Program-made: the position numbers and the translations under genes | Shown: in pieces, positions 8,690 to 17,376 of the stretch | How positions within the stretch are numbered: the first letter of the stretch is position 1 | Layout of the letters: the number at the start of each line of letters is the position of its first letter | The notes under the pieces: generated by a model | Databases searched by the model: none | Told to the model about the DNA's origin: nothing | What the model saw: only the letters and a program-made list of their open reading frames with translations | Source of the DNA: Rhodococcus sp. 14-2483-1-2 | GTDB taxonomy: Bacteria; Actinomycetota; Actinomycetes; Mycobacteriales; Mycobacteriaceae | DNA length: 64,000 nucleotides | Reading direction: 5' to 3' | Assembly: GCF_002259405.1 (NCBI RefSeq) | Contig: NZ_NPFW01000007.1 | Span: 372,001-436,000 of the forward strand

Positions 8690-9298
8690 GTGCGCACGCC
8701 CGTGCAGTCCCGAAGCGAAGGATCCACTGCGCGAATGGTGGCAGCCACCATCGAGTTGCTGCACGAAGGTGGATTACAGGCGGTAACGATTGCTGCCGTC
8801 GCCCAGCGATACGGCGGATCCAACGGGTCCATCTACCACCGTTTCGGAGATCGAACCGGCCTGCTGATGGCAGCCCAGGAAGATGTTCTGACTCGCATCG
8901 AGCGCGCTGCTGCAGCGGCATTTTCAGCCGCCGAACAAGAACCCGACGATGACCGAGCTGTCCGGCTGCTCGCCGACGCCGCGCTCGCGGTGTTCTCGGA
9001 ACACCGGGGTGCGATGCGCGCCTTCTTCATCCAGTCCCGCAACACGACCGACGGAGAGTTGTTCTCCGCGCGAATAGTTCGCACGAACCACCAACTGGCC
9101 GACACCGTGACCGGCTGGTTGTCGGCAAGGTTCGGAACGAGCAACGCCGATGCCGAGGCCACCTGGAGAATCCTGTTCGCCATCGGCGCATCCCAGGCCG
9201 TGTTCGACGATCGAGACCTGTCCGCTCGCTCCACCAGCGAGAGCGAACTGTCCGACGCACTTGCCCGGGCAGTGTCGGCGGTCGCGCGACGCGCCTAG
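8690..9298 (+). CDS. TetR family transcriptional regulator
   Basis: A 202-residue repressor-type protein. Residues ~10-60 form the TetR helix-turn-helix (Thr-Ile-Ala-Ala-Val-Ala-Gln-Arg-Tyr-Gly, then Ser-Ile-Tyr-His-Arg-Phe-Gly). The rest is a helical ligand-binding/dimer domain. It starts at GTG 8690 and is divergent from the MpaB-type oxygenase, its probable target. The gene ends in a CTAG shared with the stop of the convergent Wzz-like gene: both stops are TAG and the two frames overlap by four bases. Confidence 0.87.
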   Translation: MRTPVQSRSEGSTARMVAATIELLHEGGLQAVTIAAVAQRYGGSNGSIYHRFGDRTGLLMAAQEDVLTRIERAAAAAFSAAEQEPDDDRAVRLLADAALAVFSEHRGAMRAFFIQSRNTTDGELFSARIVRTNHQLADTVTGWLSARFGTSNADAEATWRILFAIGASQAVFDDRDLSARSTSESELSDALARAVSAVARRA

Positions 9299-9993
9299 TG
9301 TGCGGTCCCGTTCGAGCGACGACGAACGAGCACCAACGCAGTTCCGATGAGCAAACCCACTGCAGCACCCCACGCCAGGTACACGACGGTGTTCGGGCTG
9401 ATCGGCGCATCCGACACCTCGGCCTGACTGACCATCTTCAACATAACCGAGGGCGGCTCGCCATTCCCTGGAGCGTTGAGGTCGGCAACTAATGCACTCA
9501 GTTCTCTGGCAATGGTGTCCGCGATGTCGCGCGCGAGCTCCGGCGAGGTATCGGTCGCGACGATGTCGAACACAACAGTGTCTGGCGAGTAAGTCATCGT
9601 CACCTTGTCGGCCAACTCCGCCGGAGTGAGATCGAGCGCCAGATCGGCGATCACTGTCGAGGCCAGAGCCTCGTTGGCGACCAATCCCGCATACGCCGGA
9701 ATCGCCTGTTGCGAGAACAGGTTGCCCTCGTACACATCAGGACTGTAAGTCGACCCCGAGGTGGAGACGAACATCTGAGTGCGCGATTCGTACACCGGTG
9801 TGATCAGCGAGGTAATCCCGAACGCCGTCGCCATCGACAGCGCGATGGATACGGCGACGATGCGCCAGCCCGCCCTCATCGTCCTTCCGAATCCTCGCAC
9901 CGCCACCTCCAGCCTTCTTGTTCGTCTCGGTGTGGCGTATCGGTACTGTACCGCCACACATGACGAATAGATCTCCGACGCAATGCCTTTCAC
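9295..9993 (-). CDS. Orphan Wzz/YveK-type polysaccharide co-polymerase
   Basis: Up to 232 residues with two membrane helices, one near residues 40-60 and one near the C-terminus, enclosing an extracytoplasmic domain. That domain has the typical Tyr-Glu-Ser-x-x-x-Met-Phe-Val-Ser-Thr-Ser-Gly start and a Pro-Ile-Ser-Pro-Asn segment before the second helix. These are hallmarks of chain-length determinant proteins of Gram-positive exopolysaccharide systems. Unlike the proteins at 11802 and 36366, it has no fused kinase. The true start is uncertain: similarity to the protein at 11802 begins near residue 30, so a GTG near 9900 may be used. It is not in an operon with glycosyltransferases. It may modulate chain length for locus A, to whose Wzz domain its extracellular domain is similar. 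Confidence 0.82.
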   Translation of the reverse strand: MKGIASEIYSSCVAVQYRYATPRRTRRLEVAVRGFGRTMRAGWRIVAVSIALSMATAFGITSLITPVYESRTQMFVSTSGSTYSPDVYEGNLFSQQAIPAYAGLVANEALASTVIADLALDLTPAELADKVTMTYSPDTVVFDIVATDTSPELARDIADTIARELSALVADLNAPGNGEPPSVMLKMVSQAEVSDAPISPNTVVYLAWGAAVGLLIGTALVLVRRRSNGTAH

Positions 9994-10031
9994 CTATCGT
10001 CGACCTTGCCAACGGATGACATTATGGCGGC

Positions 10032-10964
10032 CTAAGCGTTGGCTGAGGCGAGGGATTGGAGATAGTCCCAGAGTGCGCGTTCGCGGGCAGGGTCGTAGGA
10101 CTCGTCCGAGGACGGAACTTCACGAGTTCGGTCGATGTAGGCACCGGACGGTGCGGCGACGGTGCCGACGATGGCGTCGGCCAATTTTCGCCCGGCGGTG
10201 GAGATTCGGTCGGCGAACGGCGTGAGCGCCAACATCGGCAGGATCCACCGGTTCACGAACTGGTCACGCCTGCTGGCTTCCCTGGCCAATCCTGTGCCGG
10301 GAACGAGACTCGGGTTGTACGAGACGATGTCGACGCCGTCCGGCAATCTGCGTGCCCATTCGTGCACGAGGTAAATGGCACCGAGTTTGCTGGTGGAGTA
10401 GGCCATCCGCCCGGCCGTCACCGTTTTGGGCTCGGGAAACGCGGAGCGGCGTGCGATGGCCTCCGGGGACGTCCACTGCGGTGCGGGCACCAATCCGCCG
10501 GTATGTCGGAAATCGCCGAAGTGGGTGTCGCTGACCGTGATCACGACACGTGCCGGCGCGACGAACCGATGTCGAAGCAGGTCGATCAACAGATGGTTGG
10601 CGTAGATGTTCACTGCGAATGTGGTCTCGAGTCCGTCGCCGGTGACGTGGACGTTGTCGACGAACTGCACTCCTGCGTTGCCCGCGAACCCCTGCAGCGG
10701 CGGGATAGTCCCGTCGTCGACGAGCTGCAGGATGCGCGCGGCACCGGCCCGGATGCTCGCCACATCGGCGAGATCGGTGTCGATGACAGTGACGTGATCG
10801 GAGATGGCGCGTAACCGATCGGCGAATCCCGCCGGGCCTGCGCCCCGGGCCAGGATCACCAGGTGCAGGTCGCGATCTCGACGAAGTAGTTCCTGGGCAG
10901 CGATGAGCCCGATGCCGCGTGTAGCTCCTGTCATGACCATGCTGCGCATCGGACGACCTTTCAT
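10032..10964 (-). CDS. Short-chain dehydrogenase/reductase
   Basis: A 310-residue NAD(P)-dependent SDR. It has the N-terminal Thr-Gly-Ala-Thr-Arg-Gly-Ile-Gly cofactor loop, a central Gly-Asn-Ala-Gly, a catalytic Ser in Val-Ile-Thr-Val-Ser, and Tyr-Ser-Thr-Ser-Lys (YxxxK). The length is typical of retinol-dehydrogenase-like or plant-type SDRs. Several in-frame ATGs lie close to the start (10964, 10949, 10940). It is divergent from a TetR gene at 11032 with a conspicuous palindrome between them, so its expression is probably controlled by that regulator. The substrate cannot be told from sequence. Confidence 0.87.
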   Translation of the reverse strand: MKGRPMRSMVMTGATRGIGLIAAQELLRRDRDLHLVILARGAGPAGFADRLRAISDHVTVIDTDLADVASIRAGAARILQLVDDGTIPPLQGFAGNAGVQFVDNVHVTGDGLETTFAVNIYANHLLIDLLRHRFVAPARVVITVSDTHFGDFRHTGGLVPAPQWTSPEAIARRSAFPEPKTVTAGRMAYSTSKLGAIYLVHEWARRLPDGVDIVSYNPSLVPGTGLAREASRRDQFVNRWILPMLALTPFADRISTAGRKLADAIVGTVAAPSGAYIDRTREVPSSDESYDPARERALWDYLQSLASANA

Positions 10965-10968
10965 TTGA

Positions 10969-11015
10969 GTTGACGTTGTCTACTCAGTAGACCGAATTCA
11001 GTGAACGCTGTCAAC
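10969..11015. promoter_or_regulatory. Nested palindromic operator between SDR and TetR genes
   Basis: GTCTACT-C-AGTAGAC (10978-10992) is a perfect 7-bp inverted repeat with a one-base centre. It lies within an outer pair GTTGAC (10969-10974) and GTCAAC (11010-11015). The whole element fills the 67-bp gap between two divergent starts. This is the expected place and form of a TetR-family operator repressing both genes. Confidence 0.6.
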
Positions 11016-11031
11016 TGATAGATTCGGTGGC

Positions 11032-11640
11032 GTGACGAAGCGAGCGGAAAGTGCGGCGCAGACACGGCAGGCACTTCTTCGTGCGGCCGCTGAGTTGCTG
11101 GATCTGGGCGGGCCGGATGTGGTGACGCTCCGAGCGGTCGGAGATGGCGCAGGAGTGTCACGATCGGCGGCCTACCGGCATTTCGTGGACAAGAATGCAC
11201 TGCTGATGGCGCTCGCCACCGACGCGTGGATGCTTCTGGCCGACTCGCTCGAGGCGATCGTCGCCGACGGCGAAAAGAGTGCCGATGACGCGATTTTCAC
11301 AGCGCTGGCAGCGTTGTCCGACTTGGGTGGCGCGCGACCCCACCTCTACCGATTGATGTTCACCGGGCCGGCGGCGTCACCGGCGTCGGTGTCTGCGATC
11401 TCGGCGGCCGAGCGGGCACAGGACGCCTTCATCGACTTGGTGAGTCGAGTCTCTGGCGAATCGAGAGCACGACCGATTGCCGGGGTGTTGTTGGCCGCTG
11501 CACACGGACTCACCGATCTCGATGTCGGTGGTCACCTGCCGGCAGACAAGTGGGGTGCCGACCGCGCCCATCTCACGCGCCTACTGGTCACGATGATCCC
11601 ACACGACGGCGAGCTTCGCGAGAACGGCAACCACGCTTAG
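11032..11640 (+). CDS. TetR family transcriptional regulator
   Basis: A 202-residue regulator starting at GTG 11032. The N-terminal helix-turn-helix is clear (Val-Thr-Leu-Arg-Ala-Val, Val-Ser-Arg-Ser-Ala-Ala-Tyr-Arg-His-Phe). The C-terminal part resembles the TetR_C domain of the actinobacterial WHG type. It is divergent from the SDR gene and shares with it a palindrome-containing control region, so autoregulation and control of the SDR are likely. Nothing in the sequence identifies the ligand. Confidence 0.87.
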   Translation: MTKRAESAAQTRQALLRAAAELLDLGGPDVVTLRAVGDGAGVSRSAAYRHFVDKNALLMALATDAWMLLADSLEAIVADGEKSADDAIFTALAALSDLGGARPHLYRLMFTGPAASPASVSAISAAERAQDAFIDLVSRVSGESRARPIAGVLLAAAHGLTDLDVGGHLPADKWGADRAHLTRLLVTMIPHDGELRENGNHA

Positions 11641-11652
11641 CCTTTCGCCGCC

Positions 11653-11676
11653 CGCCCTACCGCCCTACCGCCCTAC
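11653..11676 (+). repeat. Three tandem copies of CGCCCTAC
   Basis: Three exact 8-bp repeats lie just downstream of the TetR stop codon. The array is too short for a CRISPR or integration site. It may be a slippage-prone simple repeat with no function. Confidence 0.6.
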
Positions 11677-11764
11677 CGACGGACGTCCTGTCACACAGAT
11701 CTGTCGGATGCTCGCGGGATCCGTTGAGGGATTGCCATCGGCGCTAGCGGGCGTTCCACGAAAA

Positions 11765-11798
11765 GCTCTGGGCGATCGTGATGAACATGATCGCCCAG
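11765..11798 (-). terminator. Stem-loop terminator downstream of the locus A tyrosine kinase
   Basis: CTGGGCGATC (11768-11777) and GATCGCCCAG (11789-11798) form a perfect 10-bp stem with an 11-base loop. Read on the minus strand, the stem is followed by AGCTTTTCG, a short U-tract. It lies 4 bp past the stop codon of the leftward kinase gene, fitting an intrinsic terminator for it. Confidence 0.6.
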
Positions 11799-11801
11799 GA
11801 T

Positions 11802-13433
11802 TCATTTCCTCAGACCGGGGTTTTCGATGCCATTCCTGGGTAAGTCGCCGGGTGCCTCGGGGCGACGTGCCCGAGAGTACGGCGCAGCAGCAGGGGCTGC
11901 GGTACGTACGGTTGCGCTCGGTGCAGCTGCTCCAGCCTGGGTGGATCCGGAGTGCACCGACGCCGGTTGTGGCGCAACAGGTGCCGCGGCAGGAGTAGGT
12001 GGAACAACCGGAGGAGCCGGCGTTGCGACCGGTGCCTGCGGCGCGGGAACCGGCGGTGCCGTCTGCCGCGGCAGGCTGGCATCGGCCGAGTAGTTGTACG
12101 AGTAGCTGTACATGTCGCCCTTCTTCGAAGGCGTCAATGCCAGCACCACACCCAGGACGTGAGCCCCGATCGTTTCGAGGTTGCCGATGGCCCTATACAA
12201 CTCGTTGCTCTTGGTGTGTCCGTAGCGAGTTACCAGAAGCGCGCCGTCGCTGTGAGTGGTGAGTACGGCCGAGTCGGTGACCGGCAACAGCGGAGCGCCG
12301 TCGACGATGACGTAATCGAACTTGGAGCGTAGCTCGACCATCAGTGCGCGAGACGCTTCCGACCCCAACAGCTCGGATGGGTTCGGCGGCAGCGGGCCGG
12401 ACGCCAAGGCCTGCAGACCCTCGTATCTGGTCGGCTGCAGCACTTCGTCCACCTTGGCCTGTCCTGCGAGGACGGTGCTCAGACCGACCGAACCGATGAG
12501 ACCCATGTACTTCGAGATGCGGGGACGACGCAGATCGCCCTCGACCAGAACGACGTGGTGACCGGCCTCGGCAAGCGAGATGGCGAGATTGACCGCAGTA
12601 GTCGTCTTCCCCTCGCTGGGAATGGCGCTGGTGACGACGATGACGCGCGGCGGGTGATCGACCTCGAGGAATTGCAGGTTGGTGCGGAGCTCACGGAACG
12701 CTTCGGCGCTGGAGGACTGGGCAAGATCCTGGAAGTCGACGGCCGGATGAGTCTTGCGCTCCTTGTCGAACGGAATGGTGCCCACCAACGCCTTGCCGGA
12801 GATCGACTCGATCTCACGACGATTTTTGATCGTATTGTCCAACCGGTCGCGAATGAAAGCCAAAGCGACGCCCAGCAGTAGACCGACCGCTGCACCAAGA
12901 GCAAGGTTCTGCGTCGTATTGGGGCTTACCGGGGTCGACGCTGCATTTGCTTCTTGGAAAGTCTTCACTCCGGCAGACGGCACACCACCGTCTTCAGGGG
13001 TCTCGAGCTCGCGAACCTGGCTCATTAGTTCAGAGGCCGTGGCATTGGCAATGTCCCTAGCGAGCGCTGGGGACGGGTCGGTAGCCGTGATATTAAAAAG
13101 GACCGTGTCCGGCGTAGACGATGCCTTCACCTTGCTAGCCAGTTGAGCGGGGCTCATGTTGAGGCCGAGCACATCCAACACTCGCGCGGCCAGGGCCTCG
13201 CTACTCACCAGTTCCGAGTACGAGGTGACGAGCTGCTGGGACGCCAGATTCCCCTGGTATGTCTCACTTACCGAGGTCCCCCCCGATGTTGACACGAACA
13301 TTCTCGCACTGGACTCATATTGCGGAGTAGTCAGCAGTGAAGCGCCCAAAGCCCCAAGGATCGCAACCACCACGGTGCCGGCGACGACGATCCACCGCGC
13401 CTTCAGGATTTTCAGATAATCCTGTATCTCCAT
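11802..13433 (-). CDS. Bacterial tyrosine kinase fused to Wzz co-polymerase (locus A)
   Basis: A 543-residue Wzc-like protein. The N-terminal Wzz domain starts Met-Glu-Ile-Gln-Asp-Tyr-Leu and has membrane helices near residues 15-35 and 180-200. The cytoplasmic BY-kinase has Walker A with Lys276 (Ser-Glu-Gly-Lys-Thr-Thr-Thr), Walker A' Gly-Asp-Leu-Arg-Arg-Pro and Walker B Val-Ile-Val-Asp-Gly-Ala-Pro. A tyrosine cluster (442, 444, 446, 448) is the expected autophosphorylation site, but about 90 further residues rich in Pro and Ala follow it, an unusual tail. The start at 13433 matches the family; the longer frame would add 47 unrelated residues. It would control chain length of the locus A polymer. 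No cognate phosphatase is visible in the window. Confidence 0.93.
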   Translation of the reverse strand: MEIQDYLKILKARWIVVAGTVVVAILGALGASLLTTPQYESSARMFVSTSGGTSVSETYQGNLASQQLVTSYSELVSSEALAARVLDVLGLNMSPAQLASKVKASSTPDTVLFNITATDPSPALARDIANATASELMSQVRELETPEDGGVPSAGVKTFQEANAASTPVSPNTTQNLALGAAVGLLLGVALAFIRDRLDNTIKNRREIESISGKALVGTIPFDKERKTHPAVDFQDLAQSSSAEAFRELRTNLQFLEVDHPPRVIVVTSAIPSEGKTTTAVNLAISLAEAGHHVVLVEGDLRRPRISKYMGLIGSVGLSTVLAGQAKVDEVLQPTRYEGLQALASGPLPPNPSELLGSEASRALMVELRSKFDYVIVDGAPLLPVTDSAVLTTHSDGALLVTRYGHTKSNELYRAIGNLETIGAHVLGVVLALTPSKKGDMYSYSYNYSADASLPRQTAPPVPAPQAPVATPAPPVVPPTPAAAPVAPQPASVHSGSTQAGAAAPSATVRTAAPAAAPYSRARRPEAPGDLPRNGIENPGLRK

Positions 13434-13991
13434 GCTTCGAGCTCCTCGTCCGTTTCGCACACTACGCAAAGTGACACCGCGTGGCTCAATCGTTACATAG
13501 GTAGTCAGATTCTGTGCACTCAGCGAGTAGCCGCCGACGACCCCGCGACTCATTCGTTTGATATAAGCCCACAATCAAGCGAATCACCCATTGTGACGTA
13601 TCACCGGCCCACGAAGACTGAATCACACGCAATATTTGAACCAGCAGCCGACTAAGACGCGGTCAGGTGGAACGACTACCAGGCCAAACCGGTTAAGCCA
13701 TGACTAACTTCGGTAACGACGAACCAACAACCGTCCCCGCAAGCCACAGGACGTCATGCACGTACCAACAGGGCGTAGAAATCGATAACTGGCACACCGC
13801 ATCTCTTAGCCCGGCTCATTACCACAGACCAATACCCGACCGTCTGCCAAATATGGAGGGCTGGGCACATCCGAATACACCCAGTCTCATGCGCTGCAGG
13901 ACACCGCGCCGCAGTGCTTCAACCTCCACGACATCTGTTCACGGGTAGGCACCATCGCCAACGGGTCAGATCTGCAGAACCAACAAAAGTC
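13434..13991. other. Intergenic region between the kinase gene and the acyltransferase gene
   Basis: About 560 bp with no convincing gene. A possible 82-codon frame at 13700-13948 has low-complexity, shadow-like composition. The region must contain promoters for the leftward kinase and the rightward acyltransferase and marks the left edge of the AT-richer segment. I see no transposase remnant or terminal repeats. Confidence 0.5.
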
Positions 13992-15074
13992 GTGAATAAT
14001 CCCCCTGTGATCCCAACTCTTGGCAAGCGCCCGGCACTCAACGGCATACGTGGAATCGCTGTCTTGCTAGTCATCGCACGCCACGCTATGCCGTCCGTCT
14101 TCGGTGGGGCCGGAATGATCGGAGTCGGTCTATTCTTCGTATTGAGCGGATTCCTAATCACCACGCTGCTTGTCGAGGAAAACCACGGTCACGGTCGTAT
14201 ATCACTGTCGAACTTCTACCTCCGCCGCGCGCTCCGCCTCTTACCGGCTTTGGTTGCGATGCTGGTCGTAGTTACGATTTATGGATCCGTCTTTACTAGC
14301 GGTACAGAGCGAGCGCATATTCTCGCAAGCGTGGGCTTTAGTGTCACATACCTCGCTGGATACGCAGCCTTCCTCGACTATCCGATTATGGATGGCCTTG
14401 GACCAATGTGGAGCCTGGCGGTCGAAGAGCAGTTCTATCTAATTTGGCCCTTAATACTCGTCATGATTTTGAGAGGCAACCGCACCATCCCAACCGCACT
14501 GCTGGCGGTATCAGGCACTCTGGTGGTTTCGGTCGCCCTGCGGATTTCAAGCTTCACCATCTGGGGACCCGAAATCTATGAACTACCAACTACCTGGTCG
14601 GACGGACTGCTGGTCGGATGTGCACTGGCGCTTCTCTGGAAAGCCGGGAAACTAAACCCCGACCGCTTCAGCACCGGAACAGCATGGGCCTGCTGGACGT
14701 TGTTGGCGGCTCTCTCACTCTGGCCGGCGATGAAGGACAGCGCCGTAACCTACACGTTTGGACTGACCGTGGGATTTGCGATCGCAGGCTGGGTCGTATT
14801 GCTCTCACTCCAAACCGGGCCGACCATTCTTCAAAAGATGCTAACCATTCGACCACTAATCTGGGTTGGAAACCGCTCATACGCGATCTACCTCTGGAAC
14901 TTCATCCTCATTACGGCCATACCGAATGATGCCCCATTCCGCCAAGGATTTATTGTATTGGCGGTCTTGGCCACTTTTGTAGTCGCCGAAATGTCGTGGC
15001 AGCTCGTTGAACACCCAGCCATCGGACTCAAGGGACGTTTTGCAGCACGGAAAGATCGCCGCAACGCGGCGTAA
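13992..15074 (+). CDS. Acyltransferase 3 family membrane protein (OafA-like)
   Basis: A 360-residue integral membrane protein with about ten helices. The N-terminal signature Arg-Gly-Ile-Ala-Val-Leu-Leu-Val-Ile-Ala-Arg-His (catalytic His) and Phe-Phe-Val-Leu-Ser-Gly-Phe-Leu-Ile identify the acyltransferase 3 family, which moves acetyl or other acyl groups onto extracytoplasmic sugars. Phe-Tyr-Leu-Arg-Arg-Ala-Leu-Arg-Leu-Leu-Pro follows. GTG 13992 is chosen because similarity starts just after it; the frame upstream looks non-coding and GTG 14007 is an alternative. It stands alone on the plus strand within locus A and probably O-acylates that polymer. Confidence 0.85.
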   Translation: MNNPPVIPTLGKRPALNGIRGIAVLLVIARHAMPSVFGGAGMIGVGLFFVLSGFLITTLLVEENHGHGRISLSNFYLRRALRLLPALVAMLVVVTIYGSVFTSGTERAHILASVGFSVTYLAGYAAFLDYPIMDGLGPMWSLAVEEQFYLIWPLILVMILRGNRTIPTALLAVSGTLVVSVALRISSFTIWGPEIYELPTTWSDGLLVGCALALLWKAGKLNPDRFSTGTAWACWTLLAALSLWPAMKDSAVTYTFGLTVGFAIAGWVVLLSLQTGPTILQKMLTIRPLIWVGNRSYAIYLWNFILITAIPNDAPFRQGFIVLAVLATFVVAEMSWQLVEHPAIGLKGRFAARKDRRNAA

Positions 15075-15328
15075 ACCATGAAAATCTCGCACATGAACGC
15101 ACCGGATCACTTCCCAACGAAACAAGCAACAATCTAGACAATTCATCCAGTACCCCGTCGGCATCGTATAGCCCGCCACACTGCACGCAGCCGCCATAAC
15201 TGGCTCGACCGGACTCCGGTTCCTGGTTTCAGAACTAGCAAAAACATCAACAGACATTCAGCAGAAGTACCGTACAGTAAAGACATGCGAGCCTAGATAA
15301 ATACCACTTCACCACCAAGAAAGTTGAC

Positions 15329-16132
15329 ATGAGTACAGACAAAAAGGCAGCGAACCTAGCCCAGAAACTATTACTATTCTCTCTCGCACTAGTTCTCACT
15401 TCGTGTTCATCCCCCAACCCTTCCGAAACTCCCGATATAGACGCGGCTGCCCCCCAATCAGAGTTACAACCGAGCCCATTCACACTCCCGGATCTATCGG
15501 ACGATAGCACTCCATTCAAAATCGTCCTGCTTGGAGACAACACCTCCAAATTAGACGGCGGCTGGACGAATATTTTCGCAAACTGGCTAAGCACACGTTA
15601 CGATAGGACTGTTGTTGTCAACGGTATCGAGGACGGAAACGCGACCAGCTACTCCGTTCTAAAGACAATCGGCCAGGGAAGTCGCACACCCATCGAAGTG
15701 TGGAATTCTGCTGTGCCGAACTTAACTGTGCAGCAATTCGCAGAGAGGCTAAACGTTATGCTGCCGTTTGATACTGGAGCTTCCCCGGATCTAATAATCT
15801 TCAGCCAAGGGCACAACTCGGGGACAAGGTCGCTCGCACGAACCGCTATTCCTGTCCTTAAATCGATGCGTGCAACCTACCCGCAATCAGCAATCATCGC
15901 CGTTCTGCAAAACCCGTGGCTTGCGCAATCGGACTCGCAAAACACGAATAGTCTGAATATACAAGACCTAAGAACGTCCGCCAAGAACTCTGGGTTTGCG
16001 ACTATTGACGTCTACAGCGCATTCCGAAACGACGCTAGGCCGCTGGAAACACTTTTAGATACCGGAGGAACTTTTCCCAGCGCCGACGGATACATCCTGT
16101 GGGCTCAGGTAATGGAGTCCGAACTTCAGTGA
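15329..16132 (+). CDS. SGNH/GDSL-like lipoprotein, apparently lacking catalytic residues
   Basis: A 267-residue protein with a lipoprotein signal: positively charged start, hydrophobic core and Leu-Thr-Ser-Cys, then a Ser/Pro linker. The mature part has the layout of an SGNH hydrolase: Leu-Leu-Gly-Asp-Asn-Thr-Ser where GDS is expected, Gly-His-Asn in block III, and Pro-Ser-Ala-Asp-Gly-Tyr at the C-terminus where Asp-x-x-His is expected. The nucleophile position and the final His are therefore not canonical. It may be a degenerate, non-catalytic or modified esterase binding the locus A polymer. Its last seven bases overlap the convergent Wzx gene. Codon use is AT-rich like its neighbours. Confidence 0.7.
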   Translation: MSTDKKAANLAQKLLLFSLALVLTSCSSPNPSETPDIDAAAPQSELQPSPFTLPDLSDDSTPFKIVLLGDNTSKLDGGWTNIFANWLSTRYDRTVVVNGIEDGNATSYSVLKTIGQGSRTPIEVWNSAVPNLTVQQFAERLNVMLPFDTGASPDLIIFSQGHNSGTRSLARTAIPVLKSMRATYPQSAIIAVLQNPWLAQSDSQNTNSLNIQDLRTSAKNSGFATIDVYSAFRNDARPLETLLDTGGTFPSADGYILWAQVMESELQ

Positions 16133-17367
16133 GTCTCCACCGCGAAAGGTAGGCCAGACTCCTTATTTCGAAGCAAAACAAATGAGAGAATGAGACAGAC
16201 TAGAACCTTCATCGCCGCCAAAATGCATATCGCAACCACTAGACCGTAAACATCGAAGAAAACCACTCCGACAACTTGCACCGCTATATCGATACCAACG
16301 ACCCCTACGCGTAACCGATGAAGAAGCTTCGGACTAAGCATAAAGCGAGACGCCGAGGTCACCCCTTCCAAAAGCTGACTGGACAAGACCGCCAATCCGA
16401 CGGGTAAAACAAAATCACGCGCTACCACCAAAGCTGTGTAGTCAGGAAACACGTGTGAAACCCCCAAGGCACCGAAGGCACTTACACCAAGAGTAGACGC
16501 AACAAAGATGCTCCAGAGCATAGACCTGCGCGCCAGTTCAGGCCCAGTGCGTAACCTCGCCAACGACTTGATAAAGAGCGGCGAAAGCCCTTGGATAATC
16601 ATGAATGCAGGCGCGAAGACAAGTGCGTAGCTATATCGAAATCCAGCCGACGCATCACTGTTGGAGAGGAGATATAGCAGCAAGATAGCCAATTGGCCTG
16701 ACACACCAACGTATAACGCCTCTGCAGCTAACCGCCATGAAAATGCGCTTACATCGAGTGGCGGTCGATACCCTCCAATAGCAGATCTAACTAACAGCGT
16801 TCCTCCAATCAGGAGAGTCAGGCACGAGCCCGACCAGATCAAGATCAGAAGGACAGGGGAAACTAAGTTGTGAATTATAAAAAGAACTACGCCCAGCGCG
16901 GCGTATGCCAGGGCGAGGACAGCAGCCCAAATATATCGAGAATAAAATATCAGCATCTGGTGAGGTGTATCAGAAAGTATTAGAACTACCCCCAGGGTGA
17001 TCAATGAGACCAACAACATGCTGTGTACATCAGAGTACAGAATCGTAAGCACTACAAAAGCCGCCAACAAGGATCCTGCGCCTGCCCACTTGGTGGCCGC
17101 ACGCGTACTGAGTGTCAGTTCGGGGGATATTCCAACACGCGCACCAGCAACGACGCGAGCGTTTATCGCACCAGCCCTCACCACGGCAATTACTATAAAG
17201 CACACAGACGTCACTACAGCCAAGGCTGCAAATTCAGAGGTTGACAGAATTATTGAACATAGAATATTAAATAGGAAGAAACCGGCAGACCAACTTGCCT
17301 GATCGGCCAAGCGAGTTATGACCTTCTTGGCTGCTTCACCTGTCACTAGCGTCGCCCCGAAGTTCAT
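16126..17367 (-). CDS. Wzx-type polysaccharide flippase (locus A)
   Basis: A 413-residue polytopic protein with roughly twelve hydrophobic segments and little else, the size and pattern of Wzx/MVF-type exporters. These flip undecaprenyl-linked repeat units to the outer face. It is the last gene of an eight-gene leftward operon starting at 25684 and lies 9 bp after the glycosyltransferase at 17377. The 3' end overlaps the convergent lipoprotein gene by seven bases. Assignment rests on topology and operon context more than on motifs. Confidence 0.75.
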   Translation of the reverse strand: MNFGATLVTGEAAKKVITRLADQASWSAGFFLFNILCSIILSTSEFAALAVVTSVCFIVIAVVRAGAINARVVAGARVGISPELTLSTRAATKWAGAGSLLAAFVVLTILYSDVHSMLLVSLITLGVVLILSDTPHQMLIFYSRYIWAAVLALAYAALGVVLFIIHNLVSPVLLILIWSGSCLTLLIGGTLLVRSAIGGYRPPLDVSAFSWRLAAEALYVGVSGQLAILLLYLLSNSDASAGFRYSYALVFAPAFMIIQGLSPLFIKSLARLRTGPELARRSMLWSIFVASTLGVSAFGALGVSHVFPDYTALVVARDFVLPVGLAVLSSQLLEGVTSASRFMLSPKLLHRLRVGVVGIDIAVQVVGVVFFDVYGLVVAICILAAMKVLVCLILSFVLLRNKESGLPFAVETH

Positions 17368-17376
17368 AACTTCCCG

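Noticed and set aside
11653..11676. CGCCCTAC triplicate considered as a CRISPR or attachment site
   Set aside because: Units are contiguous, only 8 bp and three in number, with no spacers, cas genes or integrase.
13590..13603. GTGA-CGTA-TCAC considered as a CRP/GlxR site
   Set aside because: The spacing between arms is four bases rather than the six expected, and the arms are only four bases long.
13700..13948. 82-codon frame in the intergenic region before the acyltransferase
   Set aside because: No ribosome site, no family features and poor codon use; treated as non-coding.
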